Part shown: positions 8,906 through 18,279 of the stretch, one piece after another
How positions within the stretch are numbered: position 1 is the first letter of the stretch
Layout of the letters: each line of letters begins with the position of its first letter
From: Thiocystis minor
Lineage (GTDB): Bacteria; Pseudomonadota; Gammaproteobacteria; Chromatiales; Chromatiaceae
Reading direction: 5' to 3'
DNA length: 64,000 nt
NCBI RefSeq assembly: GCF_016653465.1
Contig: NZ_NHSQ01000065.1
Location: 1 to 64,000, forward strand
Position numbers and translations under genes: made by a program
The notes under the pieces: generated by a model
What the model was told of the DNA's origin: nothing
What the model saw: the letters and a program-made list of their open reading frames with translations, nothing else
Databases searched by the model: none

Positions 8906-10240
8906 TCAGGTCTCTGTCCGCCGGATGCCGTACTTGCCCAGCTTATAGCGCAGAACCCGCTCGCTGATGCCGAGTCGCTCGGCGGCGTGGGTCTGAATCC
9001 AGTCGGTCTGCTCCAGGGCCGCCAGCAGCATGTCGCGTTCCAGGGCATCCAAGCGCTCCTGCAACAGGCCCTGATCGGCGGACGGGTCGGTACGGACCTC
9101 CTCGGGCAGGTCGCCCGGAAGCAGGACACTGCCGCGCGCCAGGGTCAGACTGCGCTGGATGATGTGTTCCAACTCGCGCACGTTGCCCGGATAAGCGTAG
9201 CGGACCAGCCGGTTCAGGGTCTCGGGGGCGAGCCGGGTCGGGCGCCGCGCATAGCGGGTCATGAAGTGCTCGATCAGGGCGGGGATGTCCTCGCGCCGCT
9301 GGCGCAGCGGGGGGAGCGCGACATCCAGAACCCGCAGCCGGAAGTAAAGATCCTCGCGAAACTGGCCGGTCTCGCACAGGGCGCGCAGGTCGCGGTTGGT
9401 GGCGGCCAGGACGCGCGTTTGCACCTCGATCTCGCGCTCGCTGCCGACCCGGGCGATGCGTTTTTCCTGGAGTGCGCGCAGCAGCTTGGATTGCAGCGCG
9501 GGCGGCAGCTCGCCGACCTCGTCGAGAAAGAGGGTGCCGCCGGCGGCGCGCTCGAAGCGACCGCGATGGGCGCGATCCGCGCCGGTGAAGGCGCCTTTTT
9601 CATGACCGAACAGCTCGCTCTCGAAGAGGTTCTCGGGGATCGCGGCGCAGTTGACCTCGACGAAGGGGGCGTCCGGCGTCGGGCCGAGCAGATGGATGAG
9701 GCGCGCGATCAGCTCCTTGCCGGTGCCGGTCTCGCCGTGGATCAGCACGCTCCAGGGGCTGTCGGCGACGCGCCGCACCAGCGACAGGGTCTCCTGCATG
9801 GCGGGGCTGGTGCCGATGATCGCGATCGGCAGGGGGGCGCTGGCGACCGCCTCGGTCACCTCGATCACGTCCGCCGCGACCGCCACGCGCTGTTCCAGTT
9901 GCTCGATCTTGTGCAGCAACTGGACGAGGTCCACGGGCTTCTCCAGGAAGTCGTCGGCGCCGAGCTTCATGACCCGGACCGCCATGTCCACCGCGCCGAA
10001 GGCGGTGATGAGGATGGCGCGGACCAGCGGGTTGAGCGCCTTCATCTGCTCAAGCACCTGGTCTCCGGTCATTCCTGGCATGCGATGGTCGAGCAGCGCG
10101 AGCTGAATCGGTGCGTGGCGAAAGATCTCCAGTGCCTCCAAGCCATCGGCGGCGGCATGCACCTCATGGCCCTGCTTGCGCAGAAAGCCGGCCAGCAGCT
10201 CGCGCTGCATGGGGTCGTCATCGGCGATGAGAATATTCAT
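8906..10240 (-). CDS. NtrC-family sigma-54-dependent response regulator (ZraR-like)
   Basis: 444 residues. The receiver domain has the acidic pair in IADDDPMQ, phospho-acceptor Asp51 (LALLDHRMPG), and Lys in LEKPVD. The AAA+ domain has Walker A GETGTGKE, the sigma-54 contact loop EKGAFTGA, Walker B GGTLFLDEVGELP and the arginine finger region. The C-terminal Fis-type helix-turn-helix is ERLGISERVLRYKLGKYGI. It activates sigma-54 RNA polymerase from upstream enhancer sites. Its partner is the histidine kinase 340 bases upstream. The likely target is the palindrome and -24/-12 promoter before the DUF2202 gene (13833-13939). The gene order and divergent target resemble the ZraSR-ZraP system, but the signal is unknown. 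Confidence 0.93.
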   Translation of the reverse strand: MNILIADDDPMQRELLAGFLRKQGHEVHAAADGLEALEIFRHAPIQLALLDHRMPGMTGDQVLEQMKALNPLVRAILITAFGAVDMAVRVMKLGADDFLEKPVDLVQLLHKIEQLEQRVAVAADVIEVTEAVASAPLPIAIIGTSPAMQETLSLVRRVADSPWSVLIHGETGTGKELIARLIHLLGPTPDAPFVEVNCAAIPENLFESELFGHEKGAFTGADRAHRGRFERAAGGTLFLDEVGELPPALQSKLLRALQEKRIARVGSEREIEVQTRVLAATNRDLRALCETGQFREDLYFRLRVLDVALPPLRQRREDIPALIEHFMTRYARRPTRLAPETLNRLVRYAYPGNVRELEHIIQRSLTLARGSVLLPGDLPEEVRTDPSADQGLLQERLDALERDMLLAALEQTDWIQTHAAERLGISERVLRYKLGKYGIRRTET

Positions 10241-10579
<339 letters not shown>

Positions 10580-12166
10580 TCACGCTGGATGCGGTTTAAT
10601 CGCGCTGGGTCGCGCGGGCAGAACGACGGTGACGCACAGTCGCCCGGGTCTCGATACCCTAAGCAGCAGACGCCCGCTGTGCGCGCTGACAATGCGCTGG
10701 GAGATCGCTAGACCCAGCCCGGTGCCAAGGGTCTTGGTGGTGAACCAGGGCTCCAGGATGCGCTCGACCTCGCTCGCCGGCAGCTCCAGTCCGTCGTTCT
10801 CCAGGGTGAGCGAGGTCTCGTCCTCCACCCGCGTCAGGCCGATCCGGAGCACGCCCCCGGCAGGGCTGGCCTCAAGCGCGTTGCGCAGCAGGTTGTCGAG
10901 GACTTGGCGCAGCAGATCGGGGTCGCCGAAGACCTGGGAGCCGGGCGACAGACTCGGCTCCAGAGCAATCCTGGCCTTCGTGATGGCCGGGGCGTAGAGG
11001 CTCAGTTGATCGACGATCAAGGCATCCAGCGCGATACTGGCGCGTCTCGGTTGGATCGGCCGGGCGTAGTCCAGGAGTCCCGTGACCGTGCCGTTGGTTC
11101 GTTGGACCGCCTCGCGCACCAGCTCCAGCAGACGGCGGTGCTCGGACGTCAGCTCATCGGCCTCCATCTGCAGGCGCTGGAGCCCCATGGCCATGGCGTT
11201 CAGCGGGTTACGGATCTCGTGAGCGATCGCTGCCGCCGCCCGCCCGAGTCCAGCCTCCTCGCGCTGGCGCGACAGCCGGCGTTCATAGCCGAGGCGCTGG
11301 CGCTCGTGGGCGCGCTGATGACGGTAGAGCACCCAGGTGCCGGCGCTGCCGGTCAGGACCAGCGCCAGGACGAAGACCAGGAACTCCCACCAAAGCCGGG
11401 CGCGCATGCGTTGCAGGGGGCTCGCGTCCAGCTCCAGCCGCAGTTCGGCGCCGGCGACCGGGGCGCTGGCCTGGGCGACCAGACGCCCGTCCGTCGCGTG
11501 GCCGAGGGTGATCTTCGGTAACCCTGCGTCCTGCCTGGGCGTGATGTCGACCCGGGTCTCTCCCAGGAGCCGGACCGAGATCACACCGGGCAGATCGGCC
11601 ACCGAAGCCAGCGCGCGCGGGAGGCCGACGGCCGACTCAAGGGCTTCGGTGTGGCGACTGTCCAGCCCGACCAGCACGCACCCCTCACCCTGGCTTGCGG
11701 CGACGCCGAAGAGGATGGTGTGTGCCTCCGGCAGGCGGATGAGACGCTCCAGACGCGCGCAGTCCAGGGACTCCGCGCTCGTCCAGTCGGACGGCCCTTG
11801 GACCGTGCCCTCGGCGCGTCGGATGTGGATGACCGACAGGCCGGCCTCGGCGGCGAAGGCGGTCAACTCATCGGTCCGAAAGGGCGCGATGCCATCGAGA
11901 TAGTCGGCGAAGCGCGCCGACTGGCCGAGAAAGCGGGTGAGAATGCGGCTCATGACATCCTCCGCCAGCAGCGCCCCTCGGGCGTGCAAGATCACCGCGT
12001 CCGCCAGCAGGCGGGCATGCTCGCCCGCGTCGTCCTGAAAGGCGCGCTCCGCTTGGCGGGTCTGGACGAAGAACCAGCCGAGCACCAGCGCGAAGAGCAG
12101 GCCGAAGACCAGCAGATGACCCAGCCAGGGCGGCGGCAGGCGGCGCGACTCCCAGTCAACGTCCAC
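10580..12166 (-). CDS. Sensor histidine kinase partner of the NtrC-type regulator
   Basis: About 528 residues from a GTG at 12166. The frame is open further upstream, but that part is the Arg-rich shadow of the preceding gene. A transmembrane helix (PPWLGHLLVFGLLFALVLGWFF) starts it. A periplasmic sensor domain of about 200 residues follows, then a second helix (FLVFVLALVLTGSAGTWVLY). The HisKA box is IAHEIRNPLNAMAMGLQRL, and the ATPase has the N-box LLRNALEAS and the G-box GTGLGLAISQRIV. It is the ZraS/AtoS class that pairs with sigma-54 activators. Translational overlap with the small gene upstream suggests one operon with the outer membrane protein. The start is uncertain by several codons. 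Confidence 0.88.
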   Translation of the reverse strand: MDVDWESRRLPPPWLGHLLVFGLLFALVLGWFFVQTRQAERAFQDDAGEHARLLADAVILHARGALLAEDVMSRILTRFLGQSARFADYLDGIAPFRTDELTAFAAEAGLSVIHIRRAEGTVQGPSDWTSAESLDCARLERLIRLPEAHTILFGVAASQGEGCVLVGLDSRHTEALESAVGLPRALASVADLPGVISVRLLGETRVDITPRQDAGLPKITLGHATDGRLVAQASAPVAGAELRLELDASPLQRMRARLWWEFLVFVLALVLTGSAGTWVLYRHQRAHERQRLGYERRLSRQREEAGLGRAAAAIAHEIRNPLNAMAMGLQRLQMEADELTSEHRRLLELVREAVQRTNGTVTGLLDYARPIQPRRASIALDALIVDQLSLYAPAITKARIALEPSLSPGSQVFGDPDLLRQVLDNLLRNALEASPAGGVLRIGLTRVEDETSLTLENDGLELPASEVERILEPWFTTKTLGTGLGLAISQRIVSAHSGRLLLRVSRPGRLCVTVVLPARPSAIKPHPA

Positions 12167-12581
12167 CCGCGCCGCCCCCGAGTCCGCCACCGCCGGATCC
12201 GCTGCCAAGACCGCGCGACCCGCCGCGCATGAGACGCGCCCGCACCCCGGTGCGATCCCGTGCCGAGAGATCGCCCGCGAGCGGTTCCAGACGTGCCTCG
12301 GTGAGCGGACCGTTCGGCATGCGCGCCGAGCCTGGCCACAGCCGGACCAGTGCGCCGACCGCGAGTCCGGGCGGTCGGATCGGCGCCTCGACCGTGACCA
12401 CCCGCGCCTTGTCCGCACCCGCGCGTCCGTCCTCGACGCTCAAGGTGACCCGCTCCGCCTCGATGGCGAGGATCCGTGCCAGCACGGGCGCCTCGGCGCC
12501 GACCGGCCACGCGCTCAGACACAGCATCAGCATCGCCAAGCCGGCGAGCAGAGGATCAGCGGAACGACCAGGAGAGGCCAC
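12156..12581 (-). CDS. Small secreted protein of unknown function, Gly-rich tail
   Basis: 141 residues. A signal peptide (about DPLLAGLAMLMLCLSAWPVGAEA, cleavage near residue 30) is followed by a compact beta-rich domain (APVLARILAIEAERVTLSVE). The C-terminus (RGGSRGLGSGSGGGGLGGGAGGR) is almost only Gly, Ser and Arg. It overlaps the outer membrane protein gene by 26 bases and the kinase start by about 10, so it is translationally coupled to both. I do not recognise the family. The position suggests a periplasmic accessory of the sensor system, which is inference. Confidence 0.6.
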   Translation of the reverse strand: MASPGRSADPLLAGLAMLMLCLSAWPVGAEAPVLARILAIEAERVTLSVEDGRAGADKARVVTVEAPIRPPGLAVGALVRLWPGSARMPNGPLTEARLEPLAGDLSARDRTGVRARLMRGGSRGLGSGSGGGGLGGGAGGR

Positions 12582-13665
12582 ATTGGGTTACCTGTTGTTG
12601 GAATGAGCGCTCCGCGCGCGTGGAATCGCTGTCGAGCCACTCGACACCGCAGATGATTTCACCCTGGCCAGAGGGGCTGCCGGGCAGGGCATGGCGCGCG
12701 GCGAACAGCAGACGATGCTGTTCGTCTTCCCGCCTGTCTTGCCGGGAGGTCGCAGCGTAGCGCGTGAACGACCAGCCCAGTCCGAGTTCAAGCTGCCAGC
12801 GGTCGGCCGGCGCGAAACGCAGCACGAGGCCGAGGTCGTCGCGATCATAGGTCTGGGCGGTCACCGGGGAGTCGCACCGCGTATGGATGGCCGACAGCAC
12901 GCTGGCGAGATTGGGTCGCCAATGGCGGGTAAAGTCCAGGCCAAACCCGAACAGATCATCGTCGCGGCGCACCGCGAGCATGTCACCTTGGCGACGGGTG
13001 TCGGCGAACGCATCGCGTCCCGTATCCAGGACACCGCCAGACCCAGACCCAGACCCAGACCCAGACCCAGATCCAGATCCAGACCCAGATCCAGACCCAG
13101 ACCCAGATCCAGACTCAGCTCCATCACCCCCGCCGGGACGCCCGGCCCAAGGCAGCGAGGCGTTGCGGTAGGCGAGGCGACGCAGTTCGCCATTCAGCCC
13201 CAGGGTATGGCGGGCCGACAGCGCACGCGCATAACGGATTTCCACAGCCGCCTCGTTGCGCTCGTCGGCCGGAACCAACCGATCGCGATAGGCGGCGCCC
13301 GCGATCGAGACCTTGAGCAGACCCGCGCCCGCGTCCGTCTCGTGCGTCCAATCGCCCGCCAGCGCGAGGCGATAGCTGTCATTGTCCGCTTCATAATCGC
13401 GATACCAACCGCTCGCGGCGAGCCCAAACTCGGCGTCCGCGCGAGGCCATGCCCGCGCCGCCTCGACGCCATAGCGGGCAAAGGCCAGTTCGGGGCCTTC
13501 CCGACGTTGCGCCGGATTGGAATCGTAGCCAAACATGACCTCGGAGCGGATCGTGAACGGCTCATCGATGAGCAGCTCTCCGGCAAGTGCGGAGCCGCCC
13601 GCCAGCAGCGACAGCATGCCGGCGATCGCGCGGGCGGCGGTGTCGGCGACGACAGATGAAGGCAT
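12556..13665 (-). CDS. Putative outer membrane beta-barrel protein with Gly-Ser linker
   Basis: 369 residues. A signal peptide ends near GGSALAGE. Alternating hydrophobic/aromatic strands suggest a surface barrel (EVMFGYDSNPAQ, DAEFGLAASGWYRDYEADND, WQLELGLGWSFTRYA), and it ends in SFR with an aromatic near the C-terminus. A run of about 13 Gly-Ser pairs (roughly residues 184-210) is encoded by a hexanucleotide array and would form a flexible loop. It resembles surface lipoprotein assembly modifier or capsule-type barrels of about 350 residues only in general form. It is the first gene of a minus-strand operon with the small protein and the kinase. Function is unknown. An assembly or sensing role is possible. 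Confidence 0.65.
   Translation of the reverse strand: MPSSVVADTAARAIAGMLSLLAGGSALAGELLIDEPFTIRSEVMFGYDSNPAQRREGPELAFARYGVEAARAWPRADAEFGLAASGWYRDYEADNDSYRLALAGDWTHETDAGAGLLKVSIAGAAYRDRLVPADERNEAAVEIRYARALSARHTLGLNGELRRLAYRNASLPWAGRPGGGDGAESGSGSGSGSGSGSGSGSGSGSGSGSGGVLDTGRDAFADTRRQGDMLAVRRDDDLFGFGLDFTRHWRPNLASVLSAIHTRCDSPVTAQTYDRDDLGLVLRFAPADRWQLELGLGWSFTRYAATSRQDRREDEQHRLLFAARHALPGSPSGQGEIICGVEWLDSDSTRAERSFQQQVTQCGLSWSFR
13038..13114. repeat. Hexanucleotide tandem repeat (CCCAGA/TCCAGA) coding Gly-Ser
   Basis: Roughly 13 copies of a six-base unit, CCCAGA or TCCAGA on the plus strand, lie inside the outer membrane protein gene. Read on the minus strand, each unit is a Gly-Ser pair. Because the unit is six bases, copy-number slippage keeps the frame and would only change the linker length. 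Confidence 0.9.
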
Positions 13666-13832
13666 GGCGGTTCCTCGGGGCGCGGACGCGGGATGCCCGG
13701 ACAGGATAAGCGCTCGGGCGATCCAGGTCAGCCTCCGAATGGATTGCGTCCAAGCAGGAATCGGACCGGACCGCTCGATTCACTGGTCCGGCGCGTCGGG
13801 AAGGCGAAGCAGGCGTCGAGACGGGGCTCCGG

Positions 13833-13871
13833 GGTCGACATTTCTGTCGAGCCGCACGCGAAATGTCGACC
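13833..13871. promoter_or_regulatory. Palindromic enhancer site for the NtrC-type regulator
   Basis: GGTCGACATTTC (13833-13844) and its exact reverse complement GAAATGTCGACC (13860-13871) are separated by 15 bases. A dyad of this size, centred about 72 bases upstream of the -24 element, is the usual arrangement for an NtrC-family enhancer. The assignment to the regulator encoded at 8906-10240 rests on proximity. Confidence 0.75.
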
Positions 13872-13923
13872 GAATGCTCCGCCGACCATGGGGTTAGTGC
13901 CCGTGAATACAGGGTTTAAGCGA

Positions 13924-13939
13924 TGGCACGGCACCTGCT
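13924..13939 (+). promoter_or_regulatory. Sigma-54 (-24/-12) promoter
   Basis: TGGCACGGCACCTGCT matches the sigma-54 consensus TGGCAC-N5-TTGC, with exactly ten bases between the invariant GG (13925-13926) and GC (13937-13938). Transcription would start near 13950, giving a leader of about 38 bases with ribosome site GAAGAGG before ATG 13988. Confidence 0.85.
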
Positions 13940-13987
13940 ATAGGACTCGTGACGATCCTGTCGAACCTGATTGAAGAGGCAAACGCC

Positions 13988-14797
13988 ATGACCATGCAAT
14001 ACCGCCTGATCCCTGTCGCCATCGCCATGAGTGCCATCCTGTCCGCGGCTCCCGCCTTGGGCGCGGGGCCGAACGGCCGTCAACCGGCCCAGCCGGTGCT
14101 CAGTGAGCTGGATCCCGGGGAGGTCGCGACCCTCGTCTTCATGCGCGAGGAAGAGCGAGTGGCGCGCGATGTCTATCTCAACATGGATGCGCTCTGGCAG
14201 TTGCTGCCCTTCGAGAACATCGCCGCGTCCGAACAGAAGCACATGGATGCCATCAAGGGCGCGATGGACAAGTACGGGCTCGCGGACCCCTCGGATCCGA
14301 ATGACATCGGCATCTATTTCGATGACGCGCTTCAGCAACTCTATACGGACCTGATCGACCTGGGCGACGACTCCTACATCGCGGCACTCCAGGTCGGCGC
14401 GCTGATCGAGGAGGTCGACATCGATGATCTGGAGGTCGCTATCGCCGCCACCGACAACGCGGATCTGCAAACCATCTATGGCAATCTGCTGCGCGGCTCG
14501 CGCAACCATCTGCGCGCCTTCGTCGCCGAGATCGAGCGCCGGGGCGTCGTCTACGTGGCTCAGCATCTGACCCAGGACGCGGTCGATGCCATCATCGATA
14601 CGCCCATGGAGCGCGGCGGCAGGGCAGATGGAAAGGGTGCCGGATCCAAGCGTTTGGGAATGGCCGAAGGCATGGCGGATCAGGCGAGCCTGACTTTAGG
14701 GTTGGACCGTCTGATCGCGCGCAACGGCAATGGTAGCGGCAACGGCGGCGGGTCGAAGACCCGCAAGGGCGGCGGCAGCGGCGACTGCAAAGCCTGA
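13988..14797 (+). CDS. DUF2202 ferritin-like secreted protein
   Basis: 269 residues. A signal peptide (LIPVAIAMSAILSAAPALGA) is followed by a DUF2202 four-helix domain. Its first helix has the E-E-x-x-x-x-x-D pattern (FMREEERVARDVYLNM), a second has ASEQKHMDAIKGAMDKYGL, and later helices include YGNLLRGSRNHLRAFV. Such Glu/His spacing is typical of ferritin-like di-metal sites, although metal binding is not proven for the family. The C-terminal 45 residues are Gly/Ser/Lys-rich. ATG 13988 is preferred to the in-frame upstream start because it follows the sigma-54 promoter and ribosome site. Its expression is probably controlled by the nearby kinase and NtrC-type regulator, the position occupied by zraP in enteric bacteria. 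Confidence 0.85.
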   Translation: MTMQYRLIPVAIAMSAILSAAPALGAGPNGRQPAQPVLSELDPGEVATLVFMREEERVARDVYLNMDALWQLLPFENIAASEQKHMDAIKGAMDKYGLADPSDPNDIGIYFDDALQQLYTDLIDLGDDSYIAALQVGALIEEVDIDDLEVAIAATDNADLQTIYGNLLRGSRNHLRAFVAEIERRGVVYVAQHLTQDAVDAIIDTPMERGGRADGKGAGSKRLGMAEGMADQASLTLGLDRLIARNGNGSGNGGGSKTRKGGGSGDCKA

Positions 14798-14809
14798 TAC
14801 GAGGTTATT

Positions 14810-14829
14810 AGGCGCCAGATTGGCGCCTC
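14810..14829 (+). terminator. Hairpin after the DUF2202 gene
   Basis: GGCGCC-AGATT-GGCGCC, extended by A and T on either side, forms a short GC-rich stem twelve bases after the stop codon. No strong T-run follows, so termination efficiency is uncertain. Confidence 0.5.
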
Positions 14830-14853
14830 ATTCACGAGTAAAACGTTAATTTA

Positions 14854-14887
<34 letters not shown>

Positions 14888-14904
14888 GCATGACTCTTAC
14901 TGCA

Positions 14905-14920
14905 TTCAGCGTCAGTTCAG
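14905..14920 (+). promoter_or_regulatory. Possible response-regulator direct repeat
   Basis: TTCAG occurs twice with an 11-base period (TTCAGCGTCAGTTCAG). That period is typical of OmpR/PhoB-family half-sites. It lies about 65 bases before the preferred start of the PepSY gene and could serve autoregulation of the downstream two-component operon. It is short, so chance is possible. Confidence 0.35.
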
Positions 14921-14982
14921 AATCATCCTCCAGAATCGCCTTCAACCCTCTTCGATCGATCCCTTTCAACGCCGAGCCACGT

Positions 14983-15303
14983 ATGTCGCCAAGGTACCCG
15001 ACCCTGAGGACCGGACTGGCTGGGTTGATGGCCTTCAGCCAGCCGGGTCTGGGCGACCCTCTCGATCATGACGAGGTCAAACACCTGCGAGAGTCGGGGC
15101 GGATTCTGCCCATGGCGCAGGTGATGCGGCAGGCGTTCAGGATTCAGCCGGGACATTTGCTGGAGGCCGAACTGGAGCGGGAGCAGGGTTGCTATCGCTA
15201 CGAGATCACGATTCTCGATGCGGCTGGCGCGATTCATCGATTGATCCTGGACGCGGCCAGCGGCGAATCGATTAGCCCTGAATCAAATCCGGAATCGAGG
15301 TAG
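14983..15303 (+). CDS. PepSY-domain protein
   Basis: 106 residues from ATG 14983. A longer start at 14890 exists, but its extra residues overlap the probable regulatory repeat and have no signal-peptide character. The C-terminal part has the PepSY pattern: a helix (LPMAQVMRQAFRIQPGHLLEAELE), then strands (GCYRYEITILDAAGAIHRLIL) and DAASGESI. PepSY proteins in this arrangement lie before a response regulator and kinase, and are thought to be periplasmic modulators of the sensor. The gene ends eight bases before the regulator, so the three are one operon. A clear signal peptide is not visible. Confidence 0.75.
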   Translation: MSPRYPTLRTGLAGLMAFSQPGLGDPLDHDEVKHLRESGRILPMAQVMRQAFRIQPGHLLEAELEREQGCYRYEITILDAAGAIHRLILDAASGESISPESNPESR

Positions 15304-15311
15304 ACACAGGC

Positions 15312-15971
15312 ATGCGTCTACTCCTGGTCGAAGACGATCCCCAGCAGATCGCGGCCCTCCTTCCCCCCCTCAACGCGGCGGGTTTCGCGGTCGATCAGGC
15401 CACCGACGGGATCCTCGGCGAGACCCTGGGTCAATGCGAACCCTATGATGTCATCCTGCTCGATCTCGGCTTGCCCGGACGGCCCGGCCTGACGGTGCTG
15501 CGCCACTGGCGCGAGCGTGGAATCGCGACCCCGGTCCTCATCCTGACCGCGCGCGATGCCTGGCATGAACGGGTCGACGGACTCAAGGCGGGTGCCGACG
15601 ACTATCTCGGCAAGCCCTTTCATGTCGAGGAACTGATCGCGCGCCTCAATGCCCTGACGCGCCGTGCCGCCGGCAACCCAAGACCCGCGCTGGCGGTCGG
15701 CGGACTCGCGCTGGACGGCGATCTGCAGCGTGTCATCTTACCGGACGGCGCGGCGCGCGAGCTGACCGGGACGGAATTCAGGCTCCTGCGCTATCTGATG
15801 CTCAACCCCGGGCGCATCCTCTCCAAGAGCCAGATCATGGATCACGTCTACGATCTGGATGCGGATCGTGGCAGCAATCTGATCGAGGTCTATGTCCGCC
15901 GCTTGCGCGAAAAGATCGGCAAGGAACGGATTCAGACCCTGCGCGGACAGGGCTACCTCTTTCCCCGATGA
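15312..15971 (+). CDS. OmpR/PhoP-family response regulator
   Basis: 219 residues. The receiver has the Glu-Asp-Asp triad (LLVEDDP), phospho-acceptor Asp51 (VILLDLGLPG) and Lys in YLGKPF. The winged-helix DNA-binding domain has the usual LTGTEFRLLRYLMLNPGRIL and the recognition region SNLIEVYVRRLREKIG. It overlaps the kinase start (15968) by four bases. It resembles the PhoP/QseB group, and its partner kinase is PhoQ-like. Targets are not known. The direct repeat at 14905-14920 is a possible self-binding site. Confidence 0.93.
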   Translation: MRLLLVEDDPQQIAALLPPLNAAGFAVDQATDGILGETLGQCEPYDVILLDLGLPGRPGLTVLRHWRERGIATPVLILTARDAWHERVDGLKAGADDYLGKPFHVEELIARLNALTRRAAGNPRPALAVGGLALDGDLQRVILPDGAARELTGTEFRLLRYLMLNPGRILSKSQIMDHVYDLDADRGSNLIEVYVRRLREKIGKERIQTLRGQGYLFPR

Positions 15972-17320
15972 AATCGCTCGAAAGCCATCTCCATCTCGGC
16001 CTCACCTTCAGTCTGGTGCTGCTGATCGGCGCGGCCTGGTGGCTGGGGCACGCGGCACTCCATCACACGGCCAATGCCTTCGTGATCTCGCGCCTGGAGC
16101 ATGACGCCGAGGGACTGGTCGGCAGCCTCGGGCTTGAGCGGACGGAGGCGCGGCGCCTGGACGCGGTCGGGTTGACGCCGGTGTATGAACAACCCTATTC
16201 GGGACACTATTTCGTGGTCGCCTTCGCGACGGGAAAGCGACAGCGTTCGCGATCCTTGTGGGACGAGGAACTCGCCGTTCCCCGTCTGGCTCCAGGCGAG
16301 ACCCGCACCTGGAAAATGGCCGGGCCGATCGATCAGGATCTGGTCGTCTGGGCCGGCGGCTACCGCATCGGCGGACAGGATCTGGTGGTCGCTGTCGCCG
16401 AGGACATCCGTCCGCTGAGCGCCGAGCTGGTCGTCTTCGAGCGACTGTTTGCCCTGATGGCGCTCGGCGGGCTGGCGTTGAGTCTGCTGATTCAGCGGGT
16501 GATTCTGCGCCGCGCCTTCGCCAGCCTGCGCCCGGTCTATCGCGACATCGAACGTCTCGAACACGGTCAGACCGCAACCCTGACCGAGCAGGTTCCGGCC
16601 GAGATCCTGCCTCTGGTGCGCAAGCTCAATCGGCTGCTGGTGCTCTTCGCCCAGCGTCTGGAACGCTCGCGCACCGCCGCCGGCAATCTCTCTCACGCCA
16701 TCAAGGGACCGCTTGGACTCGTGCGCCAGCAACTGGAAGACCCGGCCCTGCCCATGGCCGACAGAACCCGTGCCAGCCTGCTCGAACAGGTCGAACAGCT
16801 GCGCCGTCTCGCCGAACGTCAGCTCAAGCGCGCCCGTCTGGCGGGGGCCGGCGGCGCCGGTGCCTGCTTCGAGCCGGCGGCTGAGCTGCCAACGCTACAG
16901 CGTCTGCTGGAACGGATGCATGCCGACAGGGGGCTGGAGATCCGGCTGACTCAGGCCATTCCGGAGCCGCTCGGTGTGGATCGCGAGGACATGCTGGAAC
17001 TCCTCGGCAATCTGCTCGACAACGCCTGCAAATGGGCGCGCAAGCGCGTTGTCTGCAACCTCTCGATCGAAGGTGGAACGCTGCTGCTGCGCGTCGATGA
17101 CGACGGTCCCGGCTGTGCCGAGGACGCGCTCGCGGCCATCACCGAACGCGGCGTGCGTCTCGACGAGCAGATCAGCGGTCATGGTCTTGGGCTGGCGATC
17201 GTCAAGGAGATCCTCGAAGGGTACGGCGGGCGCATCGTCTTCGGGATCTCGCCCGAACTTGGAGGACTGCGCGCCGAGGCGCGGGTGCCGCTGGGCGTTG
17301 ATGTCTCGTGGAATCGGTGA
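15968..17320 (+). CDS. PhoQ-like sensor histidine kinase
   Basis: 450 residues. TM1 (LHLGLTFSLVLLIGAAWWLG) is followed by a periplasmic domain of about 130 residues with the GHYFVV.F ... RSRSLWDEEL pattern seen in PhoQ-related sensors, then TM2 (ERLFALMALGGLALSLLI). The HAMP/dimerisation region carries the phosphorylated His in NLSHAIKGPLGLV, and the ATPase has the N-box LLGNLLDNACKWA and G-box GHGLGLAIVKEIL. It is the same class as the kinase at 44095. The stop is followed by a broken duplicate of a tolC-type gene. Confidence 0.92.
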   Translation: MKSLESHLHLGLTFSLVLLIGAAWWLGHAALHHTANAFVISRLEHDAEGLVGSLGLERTEARRLDAVGLTPVYEQPYSGHYFVVAFATGKRQRSRSLWDEELAVPRLAPGETRTWKMAGPIDQDLVVWAGGYRIGGQDLVVAVAEDIRPLSAELVVFERLFALMALGGLALSLLIQRVILRRAFASLRPVYRDIERLEHGQTATLTEQVPAEILPLVRKLNRLLVLFAQRLERSRTAAGNLSHAIKGPLGLVRQQLEDPALPMADRTRASLLEQVEQLRRLAERQLKRARLAGAGGAGACFEPAAELPTLQRLLERMHADRGLEIRLTQAIPEPLGVDREDMLELLGNLLDNACKWARKRVVCNLSIEGGTLLLRVDDDGPGCAEDALAAITERGVRLDEQISGHGLGLAIVKEILEGYGGRIVFGISPELGGLRAEARVPLGVDVSWNR

Positions 17321-17349
17321 TTAGGGTCGGGGGCGGTGTTCAGCGGTTC

Positions 17350-17448
17350 GTGCCGACAGCACCCTGGCCGTGGCGCGCGCCGAGCGCACCCGCGTGAAGC
17401 ACGATCGACTTGGCAATCCGACCCTGAGTCTCGGCGGTACGCTTCATG
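17350..17448 (+). pseudogene. Truncated duplicate of the downstream TolC-family gene
   Basis: About 90 bases here (encoding ADSTLAVARAERTRVKHDRL and GNPTLSLGGT) closely match the middle of the intact outer membrane factor gene near 19440-19535 (ADGTLGVARAERTRTQRDRR, GNPTLSLGGT). Neither end of the gene is present. It is a recombination scar about 2 kb from the source, with the toxin-antitoxin pair and the inverted-repeat element between them. Confidence 0.75.
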
Positions 17449-17511
17449 GGGTCGCAGAATAAGGTTGACATGGTCTTTATCCGCTCTTGTTTACCCGTGT
17501 CGTGGATGCGT

Positions 17512-18279
<768 letters not shown>

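Larger units (their letters stand above)
13666..13987. other. Divergent regulatory region
   Basis: These 322 bases lie between the outer membrane protein gene (minus) and the DUF2202 gene (plus). They carry the enhancer palindrome and sigma-54 promoter listed separately. I found no -24/-12 element pointing towards the minus-strand operon. Confidence 0.6.
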
